NCBI RefSeq assembly: GCF_000226255.1
Contig: NZ_AGFG01000050.1
Span: 218,792-282,791 of the forward strand
From: Desulfovibrio sp. A2
Lineage (GTDB): Bacteria; Desulfobacterota; Desulfovibrionia; Desulfovibrionales; Desulfovibrionaceae
DNA: 64,000 nt
Direction of reading: 5' to 3'
The notes under the pieces were generated by a model. It worked only from the letters and a program-made list of their open reading frames with translations. It made no database searches and was not told the origin of the DNA. This document shows positions 1 to 11,100 of the stretch, piece after piece. Made by a program: the position numbers and the translations under genes. Every line of letters starts with the position of its first letter. The stretch's first letter is position 1.

Positions 1-590
1 TCGATGGCCTTGCGCAGCACCTCTGGCAGGGTGATGCTTTTCACCACGAAACCGTGGATCATGATGGGAATGCGGCCCATTTCCTCTATGGCGTCCACCA
101 GCATCTGATCCTGCAATTCCTGCCGCGCGGTGGAATACAGGTCGTTGGGCCGGTAGCCGCTGATGGTCTGGCGCACGGCGGAGGTCATGATGGGAATGAC
201 GATCTTGTTGCGGTAGTTGGGGCCGATGTTCTGGTGCAGGGTGGGCAGCCTGTCGCGGATGATCTGGTGCCGCAGGGAAACCTGCACGTTGATGGTCAGG
301 CCGTCCACGGTCAGCACGTCGATGTTCTGCGTTTCTTCCTGCACGCGCACGTCGTAAACGTACATGATGTCCCAGGGCTGGATGACGCGGATGCCTTCCT
401 CGTAGGTCCTGTCCAGCACGGTGCCGCCGAAGAAGCGCGAATACAGCACACCGAGTTCGCCGGGCCGTATGCTTATGACCATGTTCGGCCACAGGAAGAT
501 GATCAGCAGCGTCACGACGACGCCAATGCACACGAGCCTGACGCGGTTCCGGCGCACCATGTTGCGCAGATCGGTGAAGATTCTGTTCAT
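1..590 (-). CDS. SPFH/prohibitin-domain membrane protein (3' part outside window)
   Basis: The minus strand reads a protein beginning MNRIFTDLRNMVRRNRVRL from an ATG at 588-590 and still open at the window edge. A single N-terminal membrane helix (about residues 18-35) is followed by an SPFH-like segment with PGELGVLYSRFFGG and later RTYEEGIRVIQPWD, the usual start of stomatin/prohibitin/HflK-type proteins. Such proteins form membrane-anchored oligomeric rings or scaffolds. Its ATG overlaps the stop of the upstream gene (ATGA), so it is the third gene of a coupled operon behind an ABC exporter and a secreted protein. The C-terminus is missing, so HflK, HflC and prohibitin cannot be told apart. 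Confidence 0.8.
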   Translation of the reverse strand, partial: MNRIFTDLRNMVRRNRVRLVCIGVVVTLLIIFLWPNMVISIRPGELGVLYSRFFGGTVLDRTYEEGIRVIQPWDIMYVYDVRVQEETQNIDVLTVDGLTINVQVSLRHQIIRDRLPTLHQNIGPNYRNKIVIPIMTSAVRQTISGYRPNDLYSTARQELQDQMLVDAIEEMGRIPIMIHGFVVKSITLPEVLRKAI

Positions 591-1102
591 TGATCCAACC
601 GGTAGGTTTGTTGTGTGTACTGGGCTGCGCCGCGCCAGAAGACATCAAGCGTGTAGTCTATGCACTGCCGTTCGAACTGGATGCAGCGCTCCTTGTCGTT
701 TTCCGTCTGCCCCATGCACAGGTTGTGCAGTATGGGGCACATGCCGACGTGCGCGGCGAATTCGCCAAGGCTCGGGCGCGACCGCACGGACTCGCGGGCA
801 AGGCGCACGACCTTCTTGGTGTAGGCATTGTTGCAGATGTGGATGCGCTGCGAGTATTCGTGGTAGTCCTCGTAGCACTTCAGCCTGCTGCGGATGGCTT
901 CCTCGTTGCCCCTGGCGTTCACCACCGAGGGAATGGTCTCGCTGACCTTCCTGTACAGTTCGCGCACGAGGTTGATGTTCGAATTCCCGCGCAGATCCTT
1001 GGCCAGCGAGGCCAGCGGGGTCAGCGATGCCAGCCCGGCCAGGGCGAGGCAGAGGCAGAGCGCGGCCGCCAGCGCGCGCGTGCGTGGCTTACGCGGCTTC
1101 AT
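587..1102 (-). CDS. Secreted Cys-containing protein of unknown function
   Basis: A 171-residue protein with a clear Sec signal: a basic start (MKPRKPRTR), a hydrophobic core rich in Ala and Leu, and a probable cleavage near residue 34. The mature part is mainly polar and helical and has six cysteines (in CYED, HICN, GMCP, NLCM, ERCI and QCID), which could form disulfides in the periplasm. I do not recognise a family. It overlaps the exporter gene upstream by 4 nt and the SPFH gene downstream by 4 nt, so the three are almost certainly cotranslated. A role as an accessory to the exporter is inference from position only. Confidence 0.75.
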   Translation of the reverse strand: MKPRKPRTRALAAALCLCLALAGLASLTPLASLAKDLRGNSNINLVRELYRKVSETIPSVVNARGNEEAIRSRLKCYEDYHEYSQRIHICNNAYTKKVVRLARESVRSRPSLGEFAAHVGMCPILHNLCMGQTENDKERCIQFERQCIDYTLDVFWRGAAQYTQQTYRLDQ

Positions 1103-2781
1103 GCCGTCCCTCCCGCGCCTTCCGCCGTATCGGCGAAGGCCCCTTCGCGCATGGTCAGCACCCTGTCCGCGATGTGGAAGTATCTGTCGTCATGCGAAAT
1201 GGCCAGCACGGTCCCCCCCTGCCTGGTGAGGCCCGGCAGCAGTTCCTCGTAGAAGAATTTCCGGAACGCGGGGTCGAAGTCCGCCGCCACCTCGTCGAAC
1301 AGGTACACCTCGCGTCCCTCCAGCAGGGCGCAGGCCAGGGCAAGCCGCTTGCGCTGCCCGGCGGACAGATCCAGCGTGGAGAAAGAGCCGTCCTCGCGCA
1401 GGTGCACCTTGGTTTCCATGCGCATGGTGCGCAGCACCTCGTGCAGGCGCTCCGCCGTGACGTGCAGGCCGAGCGGTCGCGGGAACAGGTGGTAGTCCGT
1501 GGGCACCACGGTGAACAGGTTGCGGTAGGCCTCCATGTGCATGTCCGACACCAGCGCGCCGTTCAGGTGGATGTCGCCCGTCTGCGGGGCGTACAGGCCC
1601 GAAAGCACCTTCATGAACGTGGACTTTCCGGAACCGTTGCCCCCCCGGATGAACACCAGTTCACCCCTGCCCAGCGTGAATTCGTCCACCTGGATGCCGA
1701 AGACCCGCATGCCGTTGGGGTCGCGGTAGTCGAAGCGCACGTCGCGCATGTCCAGCGATTTGAAGCCCGGCACCTCGGGGTCGGCATGCTGCCAGCGCGT
1801 CTCCACGCCCTGCCGCTCGAAGGGTTCGGTCACGGCGTCCAGCCGGGCCTCCACGCTGGCCAGTTCCTGCAGGTTCATCTCCACCTTGGTCATCATGGGC
1901 ACGGTGGTGACCAGGCTGATCAGCGGGCTTAAGCTGAACATGCACAGCACGAGCAGGGTGGAGGTTTCGTCCGCTTCAAGGCCCAGGAAGCCGGGCATGA
2001 GGAACAGCACCAGCCCCAGGATGAGCAGGTTGAACATGGCGAAGAACGAGATGCCCAGGGCGTGCCGCTGCTCGGTCAGGGCGCGCGCGTCCGAGGCGGC
2101 GTCCAGCCCAGGAATGATCTGGCCCGCGAACAGGTCCGTGGTCTTGGGCTTGTGCACCTTCAGTTGCTGCAACCCGTCGTGCAGGTCGCGCAGGCTGCCG
2201 CTGAAGCGCATGTCGGCCTGCATGGCCGGGCCCATCTGGGCCTGCACGCTGTTGATCAGGCGCAGGAACACCACCAGCCCCATGGTCATGAAGGCCAGCA
2301 CCCCCAGGGTGCCCGCCAGCGAGACGGTGGCCATCTTGACGCAGGCCACCACGATCATGACCGTATTGGCGGCAGCGGCCACGAGCATGCGCGCGGCCTC
2401 CACCACCATGTCCCGCCCGTCCAGCAGCGCGGCCTGGATGCGCCCCTTGTCCAGCTTTTCGTATTCCAGCAGCGAGATGCCGCGCAGCTTGGTGGCGATG
2501 CGCATGCGCCATTCCATGATGCCGCGCAGGGCGATCTGCGCCGAACGGCCCGTTATGTACCGGAAGAGGAAATAGAACGACGCCAGGCAGACGAGAAAGC
2601 CCAGAAACGTGTGGAAGCGTATGCCGTCGCCGGAAAGCTGTTCCAGCCCCTGCAGGACGGTGAACACGGCAAGGCCCTGCATCACACCCGAGGCCAGGCA
2701 CGCGGCGACGAGCTTCGTGCCCCCGTCGCCGGCGTGCGTCCAGAGCAGCTTCAGAAAGTGCGATTCCTTCAGTTGCAGCAT
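1099..2781 (-). CDS. Cyclic-peptide-type ABC exporter, fused permease and ATPase
   Basis: A 560-residue half-transporter. The first ~330 residues hold about six membrane helices. The ATPase domain follows, with Walker A (GGNGSGKST, about residue 380), the signature LSAGQRKRL, Walker B (VYLFDEVAADFDP) and the H-loop (ISHDD). The architecture and the poorly canonical signature resemble the PvdE/SyrD/YojI group, which moves siderophore precursors or cyclic peptides across the inner membrane and is common in nonribosomal peptide loci. It is first of three overlapping genes. The likely role is export of the locus product, inferred from family and neighbourhood. It could equally move an unrelated peptide. 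Confidence 0.85.
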   Translation of the reverse strand: MLQLKESHFLKLLWTHAGDGGTKLVAACLASGVMQGLAVFTVLQGLEQLSGDGIRFHTFLGFLVCLASFYFLFRYITGRSAQIALRGIMEWRMRIATKLRGISLLEYEKLDKGRIQAALLDGRDMVVEAARMLVAAAANTVMIVVACVKMATVSLAGTLGVLAFMTMGLVVFLRLINSVQAQMGPAMQADMRFSGSLRDLHDGLQQLKVHKPKTTDLFAGQIIPGLDAASDARALTEQRHALGISFFAMFNLLILGLVLFLMPGFLGLEADETSTLLVLCMFSLSPLISLVTTVPMMTKVEMNLQELASVEARLDAVTEPFERQGVETRWQHADPEVPGFKSLDMRDVRFDYRDPNGMRVFGIQVDEFTLGRGELVFIRGGNGSGKSTFMKVLSGLYAPQTGDIHLNGALVSDMHMEAYRNLFTVVPTDYHLFPRPLGLHVTAERLHEVLRTMRMETKVHLREDGSFSTLDLSAGQRKRLALACALLEGREVYLFDEVAADFDPAFRKFFYEELLPGLTRQGGTVLAISHDDRYFHIADRVLTMREGAFADTAEGAGGTA

Positions 2782-2891
2782 GAAGTTCGTGCGCCTTGGG
2801 GTTCAGGTGTGTGCCGAGCGGCGGCTCGCCGTCTGGCCTGTTGCGCCGGTGTGGCCTGTCCGGCGTGCCCGGGCTGGCGGACAATACGGAA

Positions 2892-2928
2892 AAACCACTG
2901 GAAGAGCACAGGGTCGGCCCTTCCAGTG
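2892..2928 (-). terminator. Rho-independent terminator after the DUF697-like gene
   Basis: A 9-bp perfect stem (CACTGGAAG at 2897-2905 with CTTCCAGTG at 2920-2928) is followed on the minus strand by GTTTTT. It lies 27 nt past the stop of the minus-strand gene at 2955-3575 and before the exporter operon, separating the two. Confidence 0.7.
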
Positions 2929-2954
2929 TTCTTTCAGAAGCCCGTCTGAAAACG

Positions 2955-3575
2955 CTATGCGGGCGTGGCGGCCTGCGCTTCGGCCTTGGGGGCTTCCGCG
3001 TCGGCCGGGGCGTCCTTGCTGATCTTCTGCTTCATGCGGGCAACCAGGCCCTTGCCTTCTTCCATCTTGGTCTTGAAGTAGGCCTTGGCCTCCTGCGCGT
3101 CGAAGTTCTTGAGGGTGCCGCCGTTCCGGAAGTGGCGGTCGAACACCCAGCCCAGCGCATAGGTGGAGGCCCCGCCCATGATGCTGATGGTGGCCGCGCC
3201 CGCCGTGTAGCCGATGAGCGGTATGCTCTTGAGCAGCGAGGCCGCCAGCGGCACGCTGGCCGTGGTCAGCACGCCGCCGCACAGCGAGGAGATGATGGAC
3301 TTCACGCGCTCCTTCTTGAACTCCACCCCGTGCGCCTTGGACAGGGCGTGGATCATTTCCAGTTGCACGGCGGTAAGCCCCGCGAAGTCCACCAGGGGCA
3401 CGGGAATGAAGCCGATGCCGATGGCCGCGTACACCCGCTTGCGGATGATCGCGTCGATGTCCGACTCGCCGGGGCAGCCGCAGGCGGGGGCTTCCACCGC
3501 TTCGGCGGTTTCGGCCGACAGGGCTTCCTGCCCTTCAACTCCATCAGTCTGGGCATCCATGGTCTTTTTCGCCAT
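2955..3575 (-). CDS. DUF697/YcjF-like membrane protein
   Basis: A 206-residue protein. I chose the ATG at 3573-3575 because GAGG stands ahead of it; the frame is open further upstream but without a good start site. After an acidic N-terminal ~55 residues comes IRKRVYAAIGIGFIPVPLVD, then two or three hydrophobic helices with many small residues (IGYTAGAATISIMGGAS). This is the pattern of DUF697/YcjF-like proteins, often fused or next to GTPases. The C-terminal tail is Lys/Ala rich. The function of the family is not established. It sits between a binding protein and the exporter operon, and nothing links it directly to peptide synthesis. Confidence 0.7.
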   Translation of the reverse strand: MAKKTMDAQTDGVEGQEALSAETAEAVEAPACGCPGESDIDAIIRKRVYAAIGIGFIPVPLVDFAGLTAVQLEMIHALSKAHGVEFKKERVKSIISSLCGGVLTTASVPLAASLLKSIPLIGYTAGAATISIMGGASTYALGWVFDRHFRNGGTLKNFDAQEAKAYFKTKMEEGKGLVARMKQKISKDAPADAEAPKAEAQAATPA

Positions 3576-3616
3576 TGTCGTCGCCTCGTAGTGATTGGTT
3601 GCAGGGTTCATGGAAA

Positions 3617-4717
3617 TCATCGGGGCATGGTCGCATTGTGGCTGCCCGCCAGCGTGGCGTCGAAAATTTCGTCGGACGAGATGAGCAGCAGCAGCGGAAT
3701 GTCCATGCCAAGGTTGTTCGCTGTGACAAGATTGAGGGTGATCTTGGGGGTGTAGGCTTCTCTTTCCAGTTCCGCGCCGGGGGGCAGCAGCCCCAGTTGC
3801 CGGGCCATGCGGTCCGCGTAGAACCGGCCCAGCGGCACGTAGTCCAGGGTGGAAAGCCCCATCAGCGCCCCGCGCCGCACATGCACGCTGCCGTCGCGGG
3901 CAAAGGTGCGGATGCCGCGGCTGGCCAGGGCGTCGAACATGGGTTGCGGGTTTGCCTGGGTCCAGTCGAAGCAGTTGAGGGCCGAGATGTAGAAGGCGTC
4001 GATGCCTTGCCGCAGCAACTGGTCCACCCCCTGCGTGCAGGTGGCGATGCTTTCCGCCTTGTCCAGGTGGGGGTATTCCACGAGGGTGAAGCCCCGTTCC
4101 CGCGCCACCTCGCGCGCCTCGTGCACGTTGGAGTAGGAGAGGCCTTCCGGGCTGTCGTGGTACATGATGCCCAGCCGCTTGAAGGGCAGCGCCTCGTGGA
4201 ACAGCGCGAAGACCTTGTACCACTTGTCCTTGACGTAATGGATGGTGAGGTTGGGGGCGGTCTTGCCCGTCCGCGCATCCACGATGCCCGCGCTCACGGG
4301 GTCGGCCACGTCGATGGACATGATGGGCGTCCTGCCGTTGTTCTCGGCGAGCAGCGCCTTGGTGGCGGCGGTGCCCATGCCGAGGATCACGTCCACGGAA
4401 GGATCGTTCATCAGCCTGCGGGCCGCGTCCCGATATGCGCTCTCCGGGGCGTCCCAACCGGGGCTGATGTGCAGGGCCTCGGGAAAGGCCACGTGTTGCA
4501 GCACCCCCCGCTCCTTGAGCGCGGTGATGACCTGCTGGCGGATAAGGGAAAACTCCCAGTACGGTCCGGCCTCGAAGTAGGCCGCCGCCTTTTTCGGCGG
4601 CTCGCTCCGGGGTTCCGTGGCGCTGGCGGCGTGGGCCGTCCGTGCGGCGGTGCACAGCATGGCCGCGCAGAAGAATAGTGCTGCGGCATGAAAAAGGGCG
4701 CTGAAGGACCTGCTCAT
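3617..4717 (-). CDS. Periplasmic ABC_sub_bind-type binding protein
   Basis: A 366-residue protein from the ATG at 4715-4717 (GGGGA about 12 nt ahead); an in-frame ATG at 4745-4747 would add ten residues before the signal peptide. The signal peptide is plain (MSRSFSALFHAAALFFCAAM, cleavage after AHA). The mature protein has the two-lobe layout of the ABC_sub_bind/DUF534 family: VDVILGMGTAATKAL, then PIMSIDVADPVSAGIV, then KRLGIMYHDSP. Relatives bind small ligands such as amino acids. No cognate permease or ATPase is next to it, so it may work with a distant transporter or as a sensor subunit. Its promoter region shares a 10-mer with the megasynthase promoter. Confidence 0.8.
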   Translation of the reverse strand: MSRSFSALFHAAALFFCAAMLCTAARTAHAASATEPRSEPPKKAAAYFEAGPYWEFSLIRQQVITALKERGVLQHVAFPEALHISPGWDAPESAYRDAARRLMNDPSVDVILGMGTAATKALLAENNGRTPIMSIDVADPVSAGIVDARTGKTAPNLTIHYVKDKWYKVFALFHEALPFKRLGIMYHDSPEGLSYSNVHEAREVARERGFTLVEYPHLDKAESIATCTQGVDQLLRQGIDAFYISALNCFDWTQANPQPMFDALASRGIRTFARDGSVHVRRGALMGLSTLDYVPLGRFYADRMARQLGLLPPGAELEREAYTPKITLNLVTANNLGMDIPLLLLISSDEIFDATLAGSHNATMPR

Positions 4718-4770
4718 GGACGTATACGTTCCCCATTGCAATTGCATGTCGCGGCACGCAAGGCTTGCAT

Positions 4771-4780
4771 ATAGGTTAAC
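4771..4780. promoter_or_regulatory. ATAGGTTAAC box in the promoter region of the binding-protein gene
   Basis: The 10-mer ATAGGTTAAC at 4771-4780 recurs exactly at 8111-8120 ahead of the megasynthase. It lies 54-63 nt upstream of the start at 4717 in an AT-richer patch. GTTAAC is itself palindromic. A common regulator is an inference from two sites only. Confidence 0.4.
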
Positions 4781-4928
4781 AGGGCAAAAGCGTTATCGTC
4801 TACACCTAGTTAGGGCCGATTGAGCCTGCGGATGCACCTGCCCGGCCCCCCCATGGGCGGCATGACATGCGCCCCGTGCGCCCCGTGCGCCTGTCGCGCA
4901 CCGGGGGCGGTGCGGCAGCTCCCACGTT

Positions 4929-5738
4929 TCACACACCGCATTCCCTGACGTTTTCCAGAAGAACCGCCGCAACGCGCAGGTGTGGTGCGCTGGCCGCCAC
5001 GCTGCACTGGTAGCCCGGCCCCACGGCGATGTCGCGGGTGGTCCACGCCGCGCACTCCCGTTCCCATCCGGCGGGCCGGGCGCCTTGGTCGTGCCCGGCG
5101 GCGTTCGGCAGCGAAACCAGCCACTCCTGCGCGTCGCGTTCCGTGCGCACCTGAAAGCCGTGCAGCGGCAGGCTCAACCCCCTGCCCAGCGCCTTGAGCA
5201 CGGCCTCCTTCCGCGTCCAGCAGCGGTAGAAGGCCTCGGTGCGCTCCGGGTCGGACAGACTGCGGACCAGCCGGCATTCCTGCGGGTGCAGTTGCGCCGC
5301 AAGCTCCGCAATGTCCGGGATGGGCCGCGTCTGCTCCACGTCCATGCCCACGGCCCCCTTCTGGCAGAACGCCGCCCACACCATGTCGCCGGAATGCGTA
5401 ATGGAAAAATCGATGGCGTTCCGCGCCGGGGGAGCGCCCAGCCCGTCTGGCGGACAGGTGGGCTTTCCCCATGGCGTGCGGGGAAAATCCGTTGTCCATG
5501 CGCCCCCTTGGGCGGCCCACAGCATGCGCCGCACAAGGGCTCTGCCCACCAGGTGCCGGGCCGCGTCCAGCGCGTGCACGAAGCGCCCGGCGTGGGTGCG
5601 TTCCCGCGCCGTGATGAAGGGCATCGCCGCCTTGATCCACGCGGTGGCGTCTCCGGAAAGCCGCACCCCCACGCAGGTGAGCGTGGCGTCGTTCACCGCT
5701 GGGAGGGGGTACGCGGAAAATGCCCGAGGGTCCGCCAT
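4929..5738 (-). CDS. Sfp-type 4'-phosphopantetheinyl transferase
   Basis: A 269-residue enzyme that transfers phosphopantetheine from CoA to the active-site serine of carrier domains. The family motifs are clear: FSITHSGD at 111-118, GMDVEQ with D133 and E135 (magnesium ligands), and WTRKEAVLK at 174-182 (catalytic Lys/Glu). The length suits the broad-specificity Sfp/EntD class rather than the short AcpS class. It is third in a minus-strand operon behind the aminomutase and thioesterase, its ATG one nucleotide past the thioesterase stop. Its role is very probably to activate the T domains of the two megaenzymes encoded divergently. Confidence 0.93.
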   Translation of the reverse strand: MADPRAFSAYPLPAVNDATLTCVGVRLSGDATAWIKAAMPFITARERTHAGRFVHALDAARHLVGRALVRRMLWAAQGGAWTTDFPRTPWGKPTCPPDGLGAPPARNAIDFSITHSGDMVWAAFCQKGAVGMDVEQTRPIPDIAELAAQLHPQECRLVRSLSDPERTEAFYRCWTRKEAVLKALGRGLSLPLHGFQVRTERDAQEWLVSLPNAAGHDQGARPAGWERECAAWTTRDIAVGPGYQCSVAASAPHLRVAAVLLENVRECGV

Positions 5739-5739
5739 G

Positions 5740-6557
5740 TCACGCCGCTGCCTCGCAGGCCCGTGCGATGCGGTCCGCCAGGGTTTCCCAGTGGTTGCGC
5801 AGGTAGAAATGGTCGCCCTGAAAGATGCGGATGCGCAGTTCCTTCGTGGTCAGGCGTTGCCACTGGCGGGCCATGTCGTCGGTAATGACGTCCTGGTGCC
5901 CCCGGAACACGGTGATGGGCACGGGCAGCGGTTTCATGGGCGCTGGCAGCCAGTCTTCCAGCGCGGTGATGTCGGCCCGCAGGACCGGTTCCAGATACCG
6001 GCGAAATTCGTCCGATGCGGCGATGTCTTGCGGTATGCCGCCCATGTCCACCACGCTTTCCCAGAGCTGGCGGGGCGACAGTGACGTCATCGGGGGGATC
6101 GGGGGGCGTTCCTGGCAGCCCGGGGCCGAGGCGGCGGAGATGAACAGCGCCCTGGGCAGCGGCACGCCGCTTTCCCGCGCCCGCACCGCGCACTGCAGGG
6201 CCAGCAGCGCGCCCATGCTGTGGCCGAACAGGGCATAGGGAGCGGTTTGCGCCACGGGCCGGATGTGGTGGAAAAGGTCCTGCGTCAGCGCCTCCATGCT
6301 GGTGTGCGGCGCTTCGCGAAGGCGGCGGCCCCTGCCGGGCAGTTCCAGGGGGCGGAAGGCGACCGTGGCGGGCAGGCACTGGCCGAGCCGGGTGTAATAG
6401 GCGGCGCTGCCCCCTGCGTGGGGAATGCAGAACAGCGTGGTGGGTCCCCGCCTGGCCGCGGCGTCCTCCACGGGGTGCCCTGGCCGGGTCCCGGCAGTCG
6501 GGCTTTCGAAGGGGGGGGCTGCCCCGTCGCTACCCGGTGAATGCGGCCCGCGCCCGT

Positions 6558-6573
<16 letters not shown>
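5740..6573 (-). CDS. Type II (editing) thioesterase
   Basis: A 277-residue alpha/beta hydrolase of the RifR/GrsT/SrfTE-II type, which clears misprimed or stalled carrier domains. LFCIPHAGGSAAYY opens the fold, the nucleophile elbow is GHSMG (Ser119), and the C-terminal catalytic His is in GDHFYL. The start used here is a GTG inside the end of the aminomutase gene (16-nt overlap). The N-terminal ~44 residues before the fold are unusually long, rich in Gly and Pro, and perhaps not all translated. It is coupled to the PPTase downstream. Confidence 0.92.
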
Positions 6574-7694
<1,121 letters not shown>

Positions 7695-8173
7695 TACAGC
7701 ATCCTCCTGTACTCGGCGTAGGGTAGCGCATCGCTGTGGAGTTGTCGTGCGAGGAGTGTCTGGATTTGCAAAGGATGCAGTGGCGTCGGGTGCTGCGACA
7801 AAAAAACAGGCGCTCTCCCCCATCAGGCGGCGTGCGCCGCATGGCCGGGGAGATGCGCGGTATCGGGCCAGGCATGCGTGGCCTTTCGGGGACGGCGACC
7901 GTCGCCGGGGTGGCGGGCGTTCATGCCTGCGGCAAGCCGATGTCTGCTCGCGGATTTCCGGCCGGGCATGTCCGCCACGCGCGTGGGGGCGCGGCCGTAT
8001 CCGTGCGGGCATGGCGCGCCCGCAGGGTAGGGTTTTCCTCCGTGAGCGTTCACCATCCCGCATTGCCGTGTAGATACTGCATAGGTCGGGGGCAGGTACA
8101 GCCTTAAGTGATAGGTTAACCTTGCCAACATGTTGAGGGGTGGGGTAGTTCTCGCGGCATAGAGAGGTTGTTC
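7695..8173. promoter_or_regulatory. 479-bp divergent control region between aminomutase and megasynthase
   Basis: No gene is supported here. It must hold promoters for both operons. A weak candidate for the megasynthase is TTCACC (8049-8054), 16 nt, TAGATA (8071-8076). A perfect 7-bp inverted repeat with a one-base centre (CGGCGAC, C, GTCGCCG) lies at 7893-7907 and a palindrome at 8113-8122. The aminomutase leader ends in AGGAGG. No sigma-54 site was seen. Confidence 0.55.
8113..8122. promoter_or_regulatory. AGGTTAACCT palindrome, candidate operator
   Basis: A perfect 10-bp palindrome 51 nt ahead of the megasynthase start. Its left part, with two flanking bases (ATAGGTTAAC, 8111-8120), is repeated at 4771-4780. 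AT-rich palindromes are rare in this GC-rich window. The regulator is unknown and no regulatory gene was found in the cluster. Confidence 0.45.
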
Positions 8174-11100
8174 ATGAAAGACGCCATGATGGATGACGGA
8201 CTGCAAGAGATTGTTCCGCTTACCGGCTGCCAGAAGGAACTTTGGCTGGCCTGCCGGACGTCACTGTCGGAATATGCCGAGGTCTCCATCAGGGGCAGTT
8301 TTCCCATCGCCAACGCAGTCTGCCCGGACCGGCTGCGAGAGGCCATACGCATCGTGTTGCGGCACACCCCCCTGCCGGGAGCCACGCTGTGCGCGGATGG
8401 CGACGAGCCGTGCTTCATCGTGGGCGCGGCAACCGATGTGCCCGACAGGGGGGACGACATCGATTTCCGGTTTCTGGACCTGCGGGATGCCGCCAACCCG
8501 GAACAGGCTGCCAAACAGTATGCCGCCGCCTTTTTCGAAGAGCACGTGGACAACCCGCTGATGCGCTATGCCCTGCTGCGCACGGGGGAGTCGGAAAGCC
8601 TGTACCTGGTCAAGAGCTCGCATCTCGTGCTCGATGGCCTGGCCTTTTTCTACCACACCGCGTTCGTGGCCGACGTGTATACCGAGCTTGCGCAAGGCCG
8701 CACGCCGGGTCCGTACGAGCGCTGCTCGTGCCTCGAAGAATACCGGGCAGATGCGGGGCACGCCGCCTCGTCCCGCTTCGCCAAGGACATGGCGTTCTGG
8801 GAAGAGCATCTGGAACGGCTGCCAGAGAAGCGCATTTTCCGGGCCCTGCCGGGCCGCCCCGACGTGTTGGGGAACACTCGCTACAAGAAGTACCTGTTGG
8901 CACAGGACGCCTCGCGCCAGGCCGGGGAATTGCAGGCCAGATACGGCGTGAGCCCCGCCGGGCTGTTCACGGCGTTGCACGCGCTGGTCCTTTCGTACAT
9001 GTGCGACGAGAAGGACATCGTGGTGCAGACGCCCCTGGCCTTCGGCGAGCGCAAGGCGTTCCGCAAGCGGCAGGGGGCGCACATCTGCATGCCCCCCACC
9101 CTGCTGGACATGCGCCAGCACGAGACGTTCGCCTCGCTGCTGGCCGACGTGGGGGCACAGAGCGCCGCGTTCTTCCGGCGCGCGCGCACGCCGTTCCAGT
9201 TGGCCGTGCGCAACCTGGGCCACAAGAATCTTGCCTACATAGCCGACACGTTCATCAATTACCTGCCCAACGCCCCCGAGGGCTCGCCCGATTTCCACAT
9301 TCGCGAGGCCGTGCAGCATCACAGCGTGCATGAGCCCGTCCTGTTCGGCGCGCTGGTCATGGAAGAATGCCATACCCGGCGGCTTTCGCTGACGGTGCGC
9401 AGTTGCCGCAACCATTTCAGCGAGCGGGACGTGGACCGGTACGTGCGGCGCGTGGAGTACCTGGTGCGCCAGTTGGCCTCCGGCGCGGACCTGCCCCAGC
9501 TGGACTACCTGCTGGAGGAAGAGGCGGGCGAACTGCGCGCCTGGCAACGGGGCGACGAGCGGCACTACCCCGTGCGGTCCATGCCCGGCCTCTTCGATGA
9601 AAAGGCGGAAGCGTTCGCGGGGCGCGATGCCGTGCGCGACGAGCACGGGGCGGTCCTGTCGTACGCCGAGCTGCGCGAGAATTCCCTGCGCTGCGCCGCG
9701 TGGCTGGCCGGGCAGGGGGTGGGCAGGGGCGATGTCGTCGCGGTGCTGGCCAGGCGGGCGCTGCGCCTGCCGGAGATCATCCTGGGGATACAGCGGTGCG
9801 GGGCGGTGTATCTGCCCGTGGACCCGAAATCCCCGGCGGATCGCATTGCGTACATCGTGGCCGATGCCGGGGCGGTCCTGACGCTTGATGTCAATGACGC
9901 CGCCTACGCCGGGGCACCCCCCGTGGCGCCGCCCCTGGGGCCAGACCCCGGAGACGGCGCCTATCTCATTTATACTTCCGGCTCCACGGGCAGGCCCAAG
10001 GGCGTGCTGGCCCCCCACGGCGGCTTCGTGAACATGATTCAGGGGCAGATCGAGGTCTTCGGGGTGGGGCCGGAGGACCGCGTGTTGCAGTTCGCGCCGC
10101 CCGTGTTCGATGCCTCGCTCTCGGAAATGTTCATGGCCCTGCATGCCGGGGCCTGCCTGTACCCGGTCAGCGACGCGTACCGCAACGCGCCGTGGGATTT
10201 GAAGGGATACATGGCGGACAACGGGGTTACCGTCACCACCTTTCCGCCGTCGTACCTGCGCCTGTTCGACGGGGAACCGTTCCCCGGCCTGCGCGTGCTG
10301 ATCACGGCCGGCGAGCCGCCCGTGGCGGCCGACGCGCTGCACTACGCGGGCGCGCTGCGGTACTTCAATGCCTACGGCCCCACCGAAACCTGCGTGTGCG
10401 CCTCCATGAAGCGCGTGGCCCCGGACGAGGCCCTGCCGATCAGTTCCGGGCGGCCCATCCCCAACGGCGTGGTCTGCATTCTGGATTCCTCGGGACGGCC
10501 GCGCCCGGCGGGCATGGTGGGCGAGCTGTGGGTGGGGGGGGGCAGCGTGGCCCTTGGCTACCACGGCAACCCGGAACTGACCGGGCAGCGATTCCGGCCC
10601 CTGCCCGGCTCCACGCCGGACAAAGACGGCAGTAGGGCCTATGCCACGGGCGACCTGGCCCTGTGGTCCGAAACGGGCGAGATACTGCTGGTGGGGCGCG
10701 CCGACGACCAGGTGAAGGTGCGGGGCAACCGGGTGGAGCTGGGCGAGGTCGCCTTTCTGCTGGAGCGCTGCGTGGGCGTGCGCCAGGCCCAGGTCCTGGC
10801 GGTCAAGGACGGCAACGGGCAGACCGAGCTGGCGGCGTTCATGATGCTGCGCCCGGACGCCACGCAGGAAGCCGTGGCCCGCTGGAGCCGGGCCAACCTG
10901 CCGCCGTACATGGTGCCATCCCTCTGGCACGTGCTGGATGCCATGCCGGTGACCCGGACCGGCAAGGTGGACCGCACCGCGTTGCGCCGCATGGCGGAAG
11001 CCCCCGTACAGGCTCCGCGGCGAGAACGCCCCGTGGACGAACGGCTGCTGGATGCCTGCCAGCGGACCATGGGCGGCACGTACGATCCGGAGGCGAACTT

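Noticed and set aside
2955..4757. A 600-residue frame extending the DUF697-like protein upstream
   Set aside because: The upstream 390 residues are the shifted-frame shadow of the binding-protein gene, and a good ribosome site supports the short form.
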